64,000 nt of DNA from CAYNWT01 sp964485095 (GTDB taxonomy: Bacteria; Planctomycetota; Planctomycetia; Planctomycetales; Planctomycetaceae): contig CAZAIB010000017.1 in NCBI GenBank assembly GCA_964485095.1, forward strand, positions 8,386 through 72,385, given 5' to 3'. The position numbers were made by a program, and so were the translations under genes. Shown here piece by piece: positions 43,635 through 53,335 of the stretch. How positions within the stretch are numbered: the stretch's first letter is position 1; each line of letters opens with the position of its first letter. The notes beneath the pieces are model-generated. The model saw only the letters and a program-made list of their open reading frames with translations, did no database searches and was not told the origin of the DNA.

Positions 43635-44018
43635 ATGAGTGAGCCTTGGGGTGTGAGTCGTGGAGCGCAAATAGCAGGGCAGTAGCATTCGTTTACAGAT
43701 CTTATCAACCGAACCACACCGTTCACAATGGGCGGGTTCTATGTTGAGATGCTGAACAAGTATCCGGCATGAGGTGCGGTTTCAGATTGGAACTCGTTCT
43801 GCCGCTTGCCGGAATCCGAGGTGTCTGAACCGGTCTCCGCGCACGCCAATCAAAACGAAACTAAACGATCGATTTTGCCACACGCCCGCTGCTCGGCTCA
43901 TCTATAGTACGCACGCAGAAACGGTCGTGTTCCAGCTACCCGCCTGCAAGCAAGACAAGCTCCGCGCAGTGGCGCGGTCTTAAGTTGTCGGAGCTGGAGA
44001 ATCCTGGACGTCTGGTTT
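43635..44018. promoter_or_regulatory. Divergent spacer between cytochrome and sulfatase genes
   Basis: 384 bases with no convincing ORF, separating the minus-strand cytochrome gene from the plus-strand sulfatase run. It should hold promoters for both directions. No strong -35/-10 pair or operator palindrome was identified with confidence. Confidence 0.35.
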
Positions 44019-45464
44019 ATGAATCGAAAACTCGTTCTCACTTTGTTGATGTTCAATGCGTTGTGGCCCGTTGACGTGTCTGCGGGTGAGAAGCCCAACG
44101 TGATCTACCTGATGCTGGACGAGTGGGGCTACTTCGAATCGGGTCACATGGGGCATCCAGAACTGCTCACGCCCAACATTGATCGGTTCGCCAGCGAAGG
44201 CATGCGGTTTACGAACGCGTACGCCGGAGCACCCGTCTGTGGGCCGACCCGTTGTGTGCTGATGACGGGACTGCATTCCGGTCACACATCAATGCGAATC
44301 AACGACGGGTTCTCGCCGATCCGAGCGGACGAACCGACACTCGCCACAATGCTAAAGCAGTCGGGCTATGCGACTGGCGGTTACGGCAAATGGGGTATCG
44401 GTGGACGCGGAACAAGCGGTGTTCCTGAGACACATGGCTTCGACGATTTCTTCGGCTACTACGATCAGGTTCACGCTCACACTTTCTATCCGCAGTATCT
44501 GATTCGCAACAGTCAGGAAGTGATACTGCCAGGTAACAAGGGCGACAGCTTTTTTGAGGGAGACACGCACGCTCAGCTGGCGATCTTCAAAGAAGCAAAG
44601 AAGTTCATTCAAGAAAACAAAGACGAACAATTCTTCTGCTACCTGCCGTGGACGCCCCCGCACGGTTTGTGGGGCATCGACGAAGACGATCCGTCGTGGC
44701 AGCTATTCAAAGACAAACCGTGGACCGCGGGCCAGCGAACCGACCGCGACGCGCGTGTGTACGCGGCGTTCATGCATATGGTCGATCGGCAACTCGGCGA
44801 GATTCTGGCGCTACTGCAGGAATTGGCGATCGACGACAACACCATCGTCTTCCTGTGCGGCGACAACGGCGGGCAGGACTATTTCAAAACCAAAGAACGC
44901 CCGCACGGCTTTTTTGCTCCGAATCTAAACCCCAAAACCGGCGAACGCTTCCGCGCGGGTAAGGGTTCGCTTTACGAGGGCGGATTGAAGGTGCCGTATT
45001 TGGTTCGCTGGCCCAACAAGATCAAAGCTGGTGAAGTTTCTGATCACTTATTGTGCTTCCAGGACGTCATGCCAACTCTGGCAGAACTGACGGACTCGCC
45101 CAGCCCCAAAACCGATGGGCTCTCTTTTTTGCCGACGCTGCTGAACAAACCGGGGCAGCAAACGCATTCGCATCTCTATTGGGAATACGGCAAGCAAAAA
45201 GCCGTCCGCATGAAACAGTGGAAAGCTTACAAGGGCGGGAACGGAAAGTGGCAACTGTACGACCTGGCCACCGACCTTGAAGAGAAGCAAGACATCGCGG
45301 CCAACCATGCGGAAATCCTGGATCAACTAAAGGCCCACGCGCGGGAAGCTCACGAACCACTCCGACCGGGAAAAGTCTTTGACCGGTCGATCATCCAAAA
45401 AGATCGTCGCCAGGCACCTCACAACCGAAAACCTCGCGGCAACAAAGCGAAGAGTAAGCCGTAA
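44019..45464 (+). CDS. Secreted sulfatase (Asp-Glu metal-site variant)
   Basis: A 481-residue sulfatase with a signal peptide (about 1-22). The formylglycine motif CGPTR is at 74-78, and GKWGIGGRG and CGDNGGQD are present. The N-terminal metal site reads LMLDEWGY (D34, E35) where most sulfatases have Asp-Asp. First of three plus-strand sulfatase genes, 29 bases before the next. It ends in a very basic tail (RRQAPHNRKPRGNKAKSKP). Polysaccharide sulfatase of unknown substrate. Confidence 0.93.
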   Translation: MNRKLVLTLLMFNALWPVDVSAGEKPNVIYLMLDEWGYFESGHMGHPELLTPNIDRFASEGMRFTNAYAGAPVCGPTRCVLMTGLHSGHTSMRINDGFSPIRADEPTLATMLKQSGYATGGYGKWGIGGRGTSGVPETHGFDDFFGYYDQVHAHTFYPQYLIRNSQEVILPGNKGDSFFEGDTHAQLAIFKEAKKFIQENKDEQFFCYLPWTPPHGLWGIDEDDPSWQLFKDKPWTAGQRTDRDARVYAAFMHMVDRQLGEILALLQELAIDDNTIVFLCGDNGGQDYFKTKERPHGFFAPNLNPKTGERFRAGKGSLYEGGLKVPYLVRWPNKIKAGEVSDHLLCFQDVMPTLAELTDSPSPKTDGLSFLPTLLNKPGQQTHSHLYWEYGKQKAVRMKQWKAYKGGNGKWQLYDLATDLEEKQDIAANHAEILDQLKAHAREAHEPLRPGKVFDRSIIQKDRRQAPHNRKPRGNKAKSKP

Positions 45465-45493
45465 GAGGCTCCAATCAATAAAGAGTGAATGCA

Positions 45494-46918
45494 ATGTTCA
45501 AATCAAAACTTGTTTTCTCAGCGGCTCTGATCATCGGCCTCGGCGCGCTCTCGGCGAACGCATTCGGCCAGGAGCCGGGGAAGGACAAAACGCCGAACAT
45601 CGTTTTGATCATGGCGGACGATTTGGGTTGGAAAGACCTGCATTGCTACGGCAACGAAAAGCTGGACACGCCGAATATTGATCGGTTAGCGAAGCAGGGA
45701 TTGCTGTTCACGGATGCGTACTCTGCCGCGGCCGTGTGCACTCCGACGCGAGCCGCCTTGATGACGGGAGAAGCGCCGGCGCGATTGAACATTACTAATC
45801 ATGCAGGAGGACATGCTCCGAATTTCAAGAAGCCTGGAACGGATTTGGTCACGCCGATTTGGTTGCGGCACCTGCCGCTGGAACGCGTGACCATTGCCGA
45901 ACAGCTTAAGCAGGCTGGGTATGCGACCGGGTTCGTTGGCAAGTGGCATCTGTCCAACAGTCGGCAGTCCATTCCAAATTCGCAGGGCAAGCTGCCCAGG
46001 GATGAAGAACTACGAGCTGAACATCAGGGGTTCGACATCAACGTTGGCGGTTTTCGTTTAGGTGGACCGCCCAGCTACTTCAGTCCGTACAAGATCCCCA
46101 ACCTCGTTGGAAAGAAGGACGGCGAATACCTACCAGACCGGTGCGCTGATGAATGCATTGACTTCATCAAATCGGCGACAGACAGCGATCGCCCGTTCTT
46201 TCTGTGCTGGTGGAACTACTCGGTTCACTATCCGTTCCAGGCACCCAAGGATCTGATCGCCAAGTATGAAAAGAGAAAAGGCCCCGGCATTGAGAACCCT
46301 ACGTACGCGGCGATGATTGAGGGGATGGACGCATCGATTGGAAAGCTCCTCAAGGCAATCGACGATCAGGGGTTGGACAAAGATACTTTGATTGTCTTCA
46401 CATCCGACAACGGACCGTTCGCCGCGAATGTGAAACCGCTTCGAGCAGAAAAGGGATACCTGTACGAAGGTGGGATTCGAGTTCCCATGATTGTCCGTTG
46501 GCCTGGTCGAGTGAAGCCTGCAACGCGAACCGCGACCCCTGTGATTACCATGGACATCCACGCCACGATTCTTGAAACCGCGAACCTCAAACCGGACCCA
46601 TCCAACGTTCCGGACGGAACCTCGTTGGTACCGATGCTTACGAGCGAAGCAGAGTTAGAACGTGAGTCGATCTACTTTCACTATCCCAACTACGCTTTCC
46701 ACAAGAAGAACCGACTGGCCAGCGCAATACGATCTGGTGACTACAAGCTGCTTAAGTTCTACGACGATGATTCCGTGGAACTGTACAACCTGAAAAATGA
46801 CATCAGCGAGTCAAACGATCTGGCAGCAGCGATGCCGGACAAAGCCAAACAGCTTCGGTCGGATTTGGAAGCGTGGCTGAAGAAGACAAACGCGAGCCAG
46901 CCTCAGCGTTCGAACTGA
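45494..46918 (+). CDS. Secreted sulfatase (arylsulfatase A-like)
   Basis: Starts at ATG 45494 (a GTG three codons earlier is possible) with a signal peptide cut near ANAFGQ. 474 residues. The metal site IMADDLGWKDLHCYG (39-53) and the formylglycine motif CTPTR (82-86) are intact, followed by VGKWHLSN and TSDNGPFA. Co-directional with the neighbouring sulfatases and probably in one operon with 44019-45464. Substrate unknown; likely sulfated polysaccharide of algal or other marine origin. Confidence 0.94.
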   Translation: MFKSKLVFSAALIIGLGALSANAFGQEPGKDKTPNIVLIMADDLGWKDLHCYGNEKLDTPNIDRLAKQGLLFTDAYSAAAVCTPTRAALMTGEAPARLNITNHAGGHAPNFKKPGTDLVTPIWLRHLPLERVTIAEQLKQAGYATGFVGKWHLSNSRQSIPNSQGKLPRDEELRAEHQGFDINVGGFRLGGPPSYFSPYKIPNLVGKKDGEYLPDRCADECIDFIKSATDSDRPFFLCWWNYSVHYPFQAPKDLIAKYEKRKGPGIENPTYAAMIEGMDASIGKLLKAIDDQGLDKDTLIVFTSDNGPFAANVKPLRAEKGYLYEGGIRVPMIVRWPGRVKPATRTATPVITMDIHATILETANLKPDPSNVPDGTSLVPMLTSEAELERESIYFHYPNYAFHKKNRLASAIRSGDYKLLKFYDDDSVELYNLKNDISESNDLAAAMPDKAKQLRSDLEAWLKKTNASQPQRSN

Positions 46919-47044
46919 TAGCCCTGTGCGATAGCGTTCTATGTCTATTCTTGACGTCGCTCCAACGTTTTCGGCCGACCGCGCCTTGGGGCTTGGTCAC
47001 GATCCCGCCCACACAAGAGATTTAACAAAGGACATCCCTTACCC

Positions 47045-48613
47045 GTGACACTTTTTCGCGCGAGCATCATCTGCATCCTCGGCTCATGCCAACCCATTTG
47101 TGCCGCCAACGAACCGGTCGCCGATCGGCCGAACGTACTGTTCATCGCCATCGACGATTTGAACGATTGGGAAGGTGCGCTGGAGGGGCATCCGCAGGCG
47201 AAGACGCCGCATCTGGACCGGCTGTTCAAGCAGGGAGTTCTGTTCACGAACGCTCACTGTTCGCAGGCGGTTTGCACCGCGTCGCGGAATTCGATTCTCA
47301 GTGGAATCCACCCAACTTCGTCCGGTTGGTATAGCTCGACCAAATCCATGCGGGCCACCTACGAGCAGGTCATGGGTGACCATGTCATGCTGCCACAGCA
47401 CTTCCGCGACAACGGCTATCGGACTCTGACCGCGGGGAAGATTTTCCACAAGGGTGCGTCGGACTACAAAGATCGCACGGATGACTTCTGGGACGAGGTC
47501 GCTCCGAAGTACAAGGTTCCGAAACGATTAAAAGCGCGAGGTGACGGCTACGGCGGAACCATGTTTTATCCGTTCCCGAAGATCGGGGCTCAGATGAGTC
47601 GCCACTTCGGTAAGGACTACGAAGACGGCAACTCGCTGGCATGGGGAGCCCTTGATCGCGAAGACATGCCCAACGGCAGGATGTATGACGAACTGATCGC
47701 GGACTGGGCCGTCGATCGGCTTGATGATGAGTACAAGAAACCATTCTTCCTGGCAGTCGGTTTTGTCCGCCCCCACGTCCCATTCACCGCGCCGCGCGAA
47801 TTCTTCGAGATGTACGAGGCGGATCAGATTCAAATCCCACGCGTTCCGGAAGGCGAAATGTCAGACATTCCGCTGATGGGGAAGTCGATTGCGTATGGGC
47901 GGCTCAAGGGCGGCGATCACAATGCCGTTTTGGAACTCAGCGACGACTATTGGCGAGAGATGGTGCTGGGCTACCTGGCGTGCGTTTCGTTTGTTGATGC
48001 TCAGGTTGGAAAAGTGATTTCCGCATTGGAAGAAAGCGGACACGGCAGGAACACAGTTGTTGTGCTGTGGTCTGACCACGGTCAGCATCTGGGCGAAAAG
48101 CACCGCTGGCGAAAGCAAACCCTGTGGGAAGAAGCCACGCGGGTTCCTTTGTTCTTCAAAGTTCCCGGCATGACCAGGCCCGCATCCAAAAGCTCGCAGG
48201 TGGTGAGTCTGCTGGACATGTATCCCACGCTGGTCGAAGTTTGCAAACTGCCGCCGGCCGCGCGGCTTGAAGGTGATTCACTGGTTCCTCTTTTGCGGGA
48301 CCCGACGGAGACGCGCGAGAAGCCTGTTCTTTCCAGTTGGTACTACGGCAATCACGCTGTTCGCAGCAATGACTGGCGATACATTCTGTACCGCGATGGC
48401 AGTGAAGAACTGTACGACCATCGCAGCGACGCCGGCGAACACAACAACCTGGCCGGCGATCCTACGTATGCCGACATAATCAAGCAGCATAGAAAGTGGA
48501 TTCCCGAGAATAGCGCTCTACCGGCCGGGACCACGAAATGGAAACCAGACAAACTGGACCGACGAATCCGGGAGTGGAAAGAGAATGACTCCGTGCCAGC
48601 CTGGCTGAAGTGA
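47045..48613 (+). CDS. Secreted sulfatase (iduronate-2-sulfatase-like)
   Basis: GTG start at 47045, preceded by AAAGGA at 47028-47033 (rather distant). 522 residues with a short signal peptide (to about 21). IAIDDLNDW (34-42) and the ACxxSR-like motif CTASR (77-81), in which alanine replaces the usual proline, match the iduronate-2-sulfatase group. FLAVGFVRPHVPF and LWSDHGQHLGEKHRWRKQTLWEEA are also typical of that group. 126 bases separate it from the previous sulfatase, so it may have its own promoter. Confidence 0.93.
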   Translation: MTLFRASIICILGSCQPICAANEPVADRPNVLFIAIDDLNDWEGALEGHPQAKTPHLDRLFKQGVLFTNAHCSQAVCTASRNSILSGIHPTSSGWYSSTKSMRATYEQVMGDHVMLPQHFRDNGYRTLTAGKIFHKGASDYKDRTDDFWDEVAPKYKVPKRLKARGDGYGGTMFYPFPKIGAQMSRHFGKDYEDGNSLAWGALDREDMPNGRMYDELIADWAVDRLDDEYKKPFFLAVGFVRPHVPFTAPREFFEMYEADQIQIPRVPEGEMSDIPLMGKSIAYGRLKGGDHNAVLELSDDYWREMVLGYLACVSFVDAQVGKVISALEESGHGRNTVVVLWSDHGQHLGEKHRWRKQTLWEEATRVPLFFKVPGMTRPASKSSQVVSLLDMYPTLVEVCKLPPAARLEGDSLVPLLRDPTETREKPVLSSWYYGNHAVRSNDWRYILYRDGSEELYDHRSDAGEHNNLAGDPTYADIIKQHRKWIPENSALPAGTTKWKPDKLDRRIREWKENDSVPAWLK

Positions 48614-48686
48614 ACACGCTGGTGCGGTCTCGATGATGGACGTGCAGCAAACGTTGCGATCGACCGTATCGCTTCCGCCTGTCGCG

Positions 48687-50639
48687 CTACTGCTCCAGAT
48701 CTTCCGTATGTTCTTCAACGAACGCACGGACAACGTCTGCCGGGACAGCGTAAATTTGAGCTCGACTGTGTTTCGCGATGTTCAATGCGACGAAGTTGCC
48801 TTGCATGTCGAACACGGGACCGCCGCATTCTTTTTGCTGAATCGTGGCGTCGTGTGTGAAGGCTGACTTGAAGCCGGTTCTGCGTTCGCTTTTGCCGCCG
48901 ACCAGGAAGTCAGCAGCGTGGCGTTTGATTTCGCGGTACGGTCGCTTGATGAGCTGAATGCGGCTCATACTCTCTGCCTGACCACGTTTCGTCTTGAGTA
49001 GAACATACTGGCCGGGCTTCAGCGGCTGCAGAAACTTCTGCATGGTGATAAGCGATTTGGCCTGAACTTCTTCTCCGGGCCCATCGGAGTTGTGAACCCT
49101 GATGCTGACGATGGTATCACCCAGTCTCAAGCCAGCCTTGTCGGCAGGAGTGCCCGGCACGACTCGAACAATTTTGATCGGCTTGCCGGTCCAATAAACG
49201 CCAAGGTACGCGCTGGGTGGTGATTTTGCTGAATCGCCTGACGCGAACGTCTTCGAACCAAGAACGCTGACGCAACCGGGGCCGCGTGAGTTCGGGGTCA
49301 GCAGGATGTGGCCGAGCCCTGGGTTCTTTGGTTCTTCGCTAAGTGGTTCCAGTGATGCGAATCGCTGGCTGGGCAGATCGGCACATCGCAGTAGAACCAA
49401 ATCGGTTTGCTGGTCGCGAGCCAGGACTTCGGCGTCCAGTCGCACGCCGGTTCTTAGTTTGACGTAAACCTCTTTGTCCCCAACCTGCGACGCTTTGCTG
49501 ACGATCAAACCATCGTCGCTGACAAGGGTTCCGTAGACTGAAAGAGAACGCGTCAGTTGCTTGCTGCCGATAAGCAACGTTGTGTCATCGAGTTCGTCTT
49601 CCAATCGGGCTGCTTGTTGGATGAGATTTTCGAGTTCGGGCATGGCCGTGCCACTGCGAGGTGCGCGTTCGGGCAGTTCGAACACAACGTCGCGCGGTTC
49701 GTCGTCGCCCGTGGTGATCGTGACTGTCAACGATTTGGCGCCGGCCTGGTAGAGCTTGATGTACTGTGTCATGAACTGCCGACTGCTCATTACGCGGCCG
49801 TCGTTGATGCGTTTGATGCGGTCGCCTTTGGCGACGCCGGCTTTGGCTGCAATCCCGTCCTCGGTGACTTTGCTGACTGCGATGCCTTTCCTGCTGGAGG
49901 ACATGTTGAGTCCCAGCAGCGGAACGCCGGGCGTACCTTTCGGTGTGAAGCTGCCCTTCTTTTTGAGCTTCTCCCAATACTTCTCGAACGTGGCGATGGA
50001 GACCTGGTAGTTGGCGTTTAGGTCTTTGCCGATCTGGCTGTTGATGCCAATGATCTTGCCTTCGAAGTCAAACACCGGTCCGCCCGAATCACCGGGTTCG
50101 ATGAGGCATGTGGTCTGAATCATTCCGGCTCGCGGCGTGACAATCTGGCGAACTCGCCCGAACCGCACGACGGCTCCACGTTTTGCATTGTGACCTTCGG
50201 GGTGGCTGATGCCGACGCAGGGCTGGTTTTGAACGATCTGATCGGAATCGCCCATTTCCACGAATGGCCATTCGCCTTCTTCGGTGATCTTCATCAACGC
50301 GCAGTCGAGGGTTCGGTTGAAGCCCAGAGCTTCCGCTTTTGTTTTGCGGCCATCGGATAGGTGAACTACGTATTCCGCCTTCTTAGCTTTGTTGCCGTTC
50401 GCCACACAGTGCGCGGCGGTGAGGATGTATCCGTCTTTGGAGACAATCACCGCGCTGAACCCGCCGGGTCTGCCTTTGATGTTGCAGCCAACGACGGCCG
50501 GCATTGTTTTGGCAACCGTCGATTGGATACGTGATTGGAGGTCAGAGAAATCGACGTCCGGGCCGGTGGCGTTGGCTTCGGCGGAAACGATGGCGGGGCA
50601 GGCAAGCAGGAGGCTTAGAGCGAAGGTGGGGACTCGCAT
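48687..50639 (-). CDS. HtrA-like serine protease with two PDZ domains and a degenerate second protease domain
   Basis: A 650-residue exported protein (signal peptide to about 20). The first trypsin-like domain has a full triad: H77 in TAAHCV, D112 in LDCALMK and S185 in GDSGGP. PDZ 1 covers about 238-322. A second trypsin-like region starts near 340; it retains D413 but has Ser where His is expected, and Cys605 in KECGGPVFD where the catalytic Ser would be. A second PDZ (about 478-560) is inserted within it. So one active and one pseudo-protease domain are predicted, for envelope protein quality control. Confidence 0.88.
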   Translation of the reverse strand: MRVPTFALSLLLACPAIVSAEANATGPDVDFSDLQSRIQSTVAKTMPAVVGCNIKGRPGGFSAVIVSKDGYILTAAHCVANGNKAKKAEYVVHLSDGRKTKAEALGFNRTLDCALMKITEEGEWPFVEMGDSDQIVQNQPCVGISHPEGHNAKRGAVVRFGRVRQIVTPRAGMIQTTCLIEPGDSGGPVFDFEGKIIGINSQIGKDLNANYQVSIATFEKYWEKLKKKGSFTPKGTPGVPLLGLNMSSSRKGIAVSKVTEDGIAAKAGVAKGDRIKRINDGRVMSSRQFMTQYIKLYQAGAKSLTVTITTGDDEPRDVVFELPERAPRSGTAMPELENLIQQAARLEDELDDTTLLIGSKQLTRSLSVYGTLVSDDGLIVSKASQVGDKEVYVKLRTGVRLDAEVLARDQQTDLVLLRCADLPSQRFASLEPLSEEPKNPGLGHILLTPNSRGPGCVSVLGSKTFASGDSAKSPPSAYLGVYWTGKPIKIVRVVPGTPADKAGLRLGDTIVSIRVHNSDGPGEEVQAKSLITMQKFLQPLKPGQYVLLKTKRGQAESMSRIQLIKRPYREIKRHAADFLVGGKSERRTGFKSAFTHDATIQQKECGGPVFDMQGNFVALNIAKHSRAQIYAVPADVVRAFVEEHTEDLEQ

Positions 50640-50866
50640 AGGCGTTCTTCTTGATCAGGCGGGCATCGACCGTAGTGTGTGAACACCGAACAGACGAAGT
50701 GAGACCGTTTTCCCAATAATAAACGATGAAACAACAGAAATAACGTCCTCGGACCGGATTATCGTCCACGTCTCAGAATTGTGTGCGATTCGTTCGGTTC
50801 AGGAGGTACCCGTTCGGGTATGTCGGTCTAAAATGAGTCACCGCTCAATCGCAACAGGACCAGTTC

Positions 50867-52111
50867 ATGTCAGACCGAAACGCCAACGACGACGCCGCAA
50901 TTGAAGAAGCAATCGACGCTCTTCGCGAAGGCCGCATGATTATTGTGGTCGATGCGGAAGAACGTGAAAACGAGGGCGACTTCGTTTGTGCTGCGGAAAC
51001 CATGACGCCTGAGATGGTTGATTTCATGCTGAGGGTTGGCAAAGGCACATTGTGCACGCCCGTGACTGGCGAACTTGCTCAGAAGCTGCGTCTTGTCGCG
51101 TCTGTTGATGACACCGCGAATAATTCGCCGAACCAAACTCAGTTTCTCACAGCCATCGATCATATTCATGCGGGCACCGGTGTTAGTCCGGTCAACCGCA
51201 CAACGACCATCAACGCTCTGGCGAACCCGACCTGCACAGCGGATGAGTTTGTCCGGCCGGGTCACATTTTTCCGCTGTTGGCAAAAGAAGGCGGTGTTCT
51301 TCGTCGAGCCGGACATACTGAAGCGACAATCGATTTGTTGAAGCTGGCGGGGCAACAGCCAGTCGGCGCGTTGATTGAGATTTGCAGTCAAAAGGGTCAC
51401 GGCATGGCCGACTTCGCGGAACTCAAAGAGATCTCTGCGGAACACGGCATCCCGATCGTTTCTATTGAAGACCTGATTCGCTACCGGAGAATTCGCGAAC
51501 GCCTGGTGACTCGCGAAGTGGAAGTCGAAATTCCGACGGGACGCTTTGGATCGCCTACGGTTATTGGTTACGAGGTCGCTCATGATAAGCACGAGCCACT
51601 GGCGATTGTCTGGGGTGATTTGAAGAACGCGAAACAACCGCCGCTTGTGCGAATGCATTCGTCGTGCTTCACCGGTGACGTGCTGGATTCACTCAGGTGC
51701 GACTGCGGTGACCAACTGGCGATCGCGATGGAAATGATTGCCAGCGAAGGCGCGGGCGTGGTGGTTTACCTGCCGCAGGAAGGTCGCGGCATCGGACTGC
51801 TGGCCAAGCTGAAGGCGTACAAGCTCCAGGATCAGGGAGCGGACACAGTAGAAGCGAACCACAAACTTGGCTTCAAAGCCGACATGCGCGACTACATGGT
51901 GGGGCTGCAGATTCTGAAGGATCTTGGTCTGTCGGAGATCCGATTGCTGACCAACAATCCGAAGAAGACTAACGCGTTTGTGTACTCCGGAGTGAACCTG
52001 CAGGTTGTCGAACAGGTCCCCATTATCGCTCCACCGAAAGCTGAGCGCGAACAGTACATGGCGACCAAGCGCGACAAGATGGGTCATGTGTTGCCGGGCG
52101 AAGACGGCTAA
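50867..52111 (+). CDS. ribBA: Bifunctional 3,4-DHBP synthase / GTP cyclohydrolase II
   Basis: A 414-residue fusion enzyme at both entry points of riboflavin synthesis. The N-terminal DHBP synthase (to about 205) has DAEERENEGDF (26-36), the TGVSPVNRTTTI block and RRAGHTEATIDL. The C-terminal GTP cyclohydrolase II has RMHSSCFTGDVLDSLRCDCGDQL with the zinc cysteines, QEGRGIGLLAKLKAYKLQD and LLTNNPKK. The 227-base region upstream shows no FMN-riboswitch consensus, so control is not by that element as far as I can see. Confidence 0.96.
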   Translation: MSDRNANDDAAIEEAIDALREGRMIIVVDAEERENEGDFVCAAETMTPEMVDFMLRVGKGTLCTPVTGELAQKLRLVASVDDTANNSPNQTQFLTAIDHIHAGTGVSPVNRTTTINALANPTCTADEFVRPGHIFPLLAKEGGVLRRAGHTEATIDLLKLAGQQPVGALIEICSQKGHGMADFAELKEISAEHGIPIVSIEDLIRYRRIRERLVTREVEVEIPTGRFGSPTVIGYEVAHDKHEPLAIVWGDLKNAKQPPLVRMHSSCFTGDVLDSLRCDCGDQLAIAMEMIASEGAGVVVYLPQEGRGIGLLAKLKAYKLQDQGADTVEANHKLGFKADMRDYMVGLQILKDLGLSEIRLLTNNPKKTNAFVYSGVNLQVVEQVPIIAPPKAEREQYMATKRDKMGHVLPGEDG

Positions 52112-52184
52112 CGGTTTCGCGGGAACGCGGTTGGTTGCTCGGATCGGCGTGTGGGCTGGGACTCGTGGCCTCGTCCACTGCGGG

Positions 52185-53198
52185 CTATGCGGCGCGGCGA
52201 AGTGGTTCGTTTGGTTTTGGGCGGTTCCGCTTGTAGGGATTCACCGGTGCCTGGGCGTTGGCTCGATATCGTTTGTACGACCACAGATATTGGGCCGGGT
52301 CGATTTCAATAATCGATTCAATGCCTTCGTTGATCGCGGTTGCGGCGGTCAGGTCATTGGCTGATGCGATGTCGGGGTGAGCTTCCCTGAAGTGAACTCG
52401 ATAACCCGCGCCGCGTGGCAGTCTCTCGGCAACGCAGTAGACCACGAGACAACCAGACTTTGCGGCCAGTCGTGAGGCCAAAAGCATCGTGCGAACCGGC
52501 CGTCCGAAAAACGGTGCGTTGACACCGCCTGAATCCCCAGGGTCCTGATCCGGTAGGATGCCGACAATCTTCTTTTGCCGCAGTGCCTTGCAGATAGCTC
52601 GGACGCCGGACATGTCGGCGGGGACCATGGTGGCTCCGAACCGAACGCGAGCTCGGCGCGTGAGTGATTCGAGTGCCGCCACTCGCGGGCGGCGGTACAG
52701 GCCGAGGATGTCGTATTTGATCGAGAGATACATTCCGGCGATCTCCCACGCACCAAAGTGCGGACCGAGCACCAGGACTCCGCGTCCGTCTTGCATTGCC
52801 TGCTGGACGATGTCTTCGCCATGAACTTCTGTTACTAGGCTGAGTAGGCGACGCTTGCTGCCGCACCAGGCGGGTCCAAGTTCTGACATGGTCTTGCCAA
52901 GTTCCAGAATGCTCTTCTTCGCAAGCTTTGCGCGTTCGTCCTCGTTTAGGTCAGGAAACGCAATCGCCAGGTTGGTCCGAGTAATGCGTTTGACGTTCTT
53001 GCCGAACACGCACAGAAACAGGCCGGCCACTGTGCCATAGAAATGATTAACCGGGAGCAGCGTCCAGTTGAGCACTCGGACCAGGCCGCTGAGGAAGACC
53101 GCCAACGCCTGATCAGCCGCCGCGCGCAGGAATCGCCATCGTGATGGCTTTCGTTTGCGTTTTGGGCCGTGTGTCATCAGCGGGAAAGTTCCGGTCAC
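52185..53198 (-). CDS. LpxL/HtrB-family lipid A acyltransferase-like protein
   Basis: A 337-residue membrane-associated acyltransferase. A basic N-terminus leads to a hydrophobic region (about 30-66). The catalytic HFGAWE (H147-x4-E152) motif, YRRPR and LPDQDPGDSGGVNAPFFGRPV, follow the LpxL/LpxM pattern that adds secondary acyl chains to lipid A. The protein ends in a Lys/Arg/Pro-rich tail. This implies an outer membrane with lipid A-like lipids. It is convergent with ribBA; the 73 bases between show nothing else. Confidence 0.88.
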   Translation of the reverse strand: MTGTFPLMTHGPKRKRKPSRWRFLRAAADQALAVFLSGLVRVLNWTLLPVNHFYGTVAGLFLCVFGKNVKRITRTNLAIAFPDLNEDERAKLAKKSILELGKTMSELGPAWCGSKRRLLSLVTEVHGEDIVQQAMQDGRGVLVLGPHFGAWEIAGMYLSIKYDILGLYRRPRVAALESLTRRARVRFGATMVPADMSGVRAICKALRQKKIVGILPDQDPGDSGGVNAPFFGRPVRTMLLASRLAAKSGCLVVYCVAERLPRGAGYRVHFREAHPDIASANDLTAATAINEGIESIIEIDPAQYLWSYKRYRANAQAPVNPYKRNRPKPNEPLRRAA

Positions 53199-53335
53199 GT
53201 CAGTGCTGAGTAGTGGCGGTGTCGCCCCTTGTATCGGTTGGGGGAGTGTACGCGACCATGACCGAAATGAGAACGAGAGTGTTGGTGTGTCACTTTAGTC
53301 AGTGGGGTGGCGGATATTGCCGATACCTACCTGGC

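Noticed and set aside
50640..50866. FMN riboswitch before ribBA
   Set aside because: The conserved AGGGGCGGGG-type core and multi-stem layout are not present in the upstream region.
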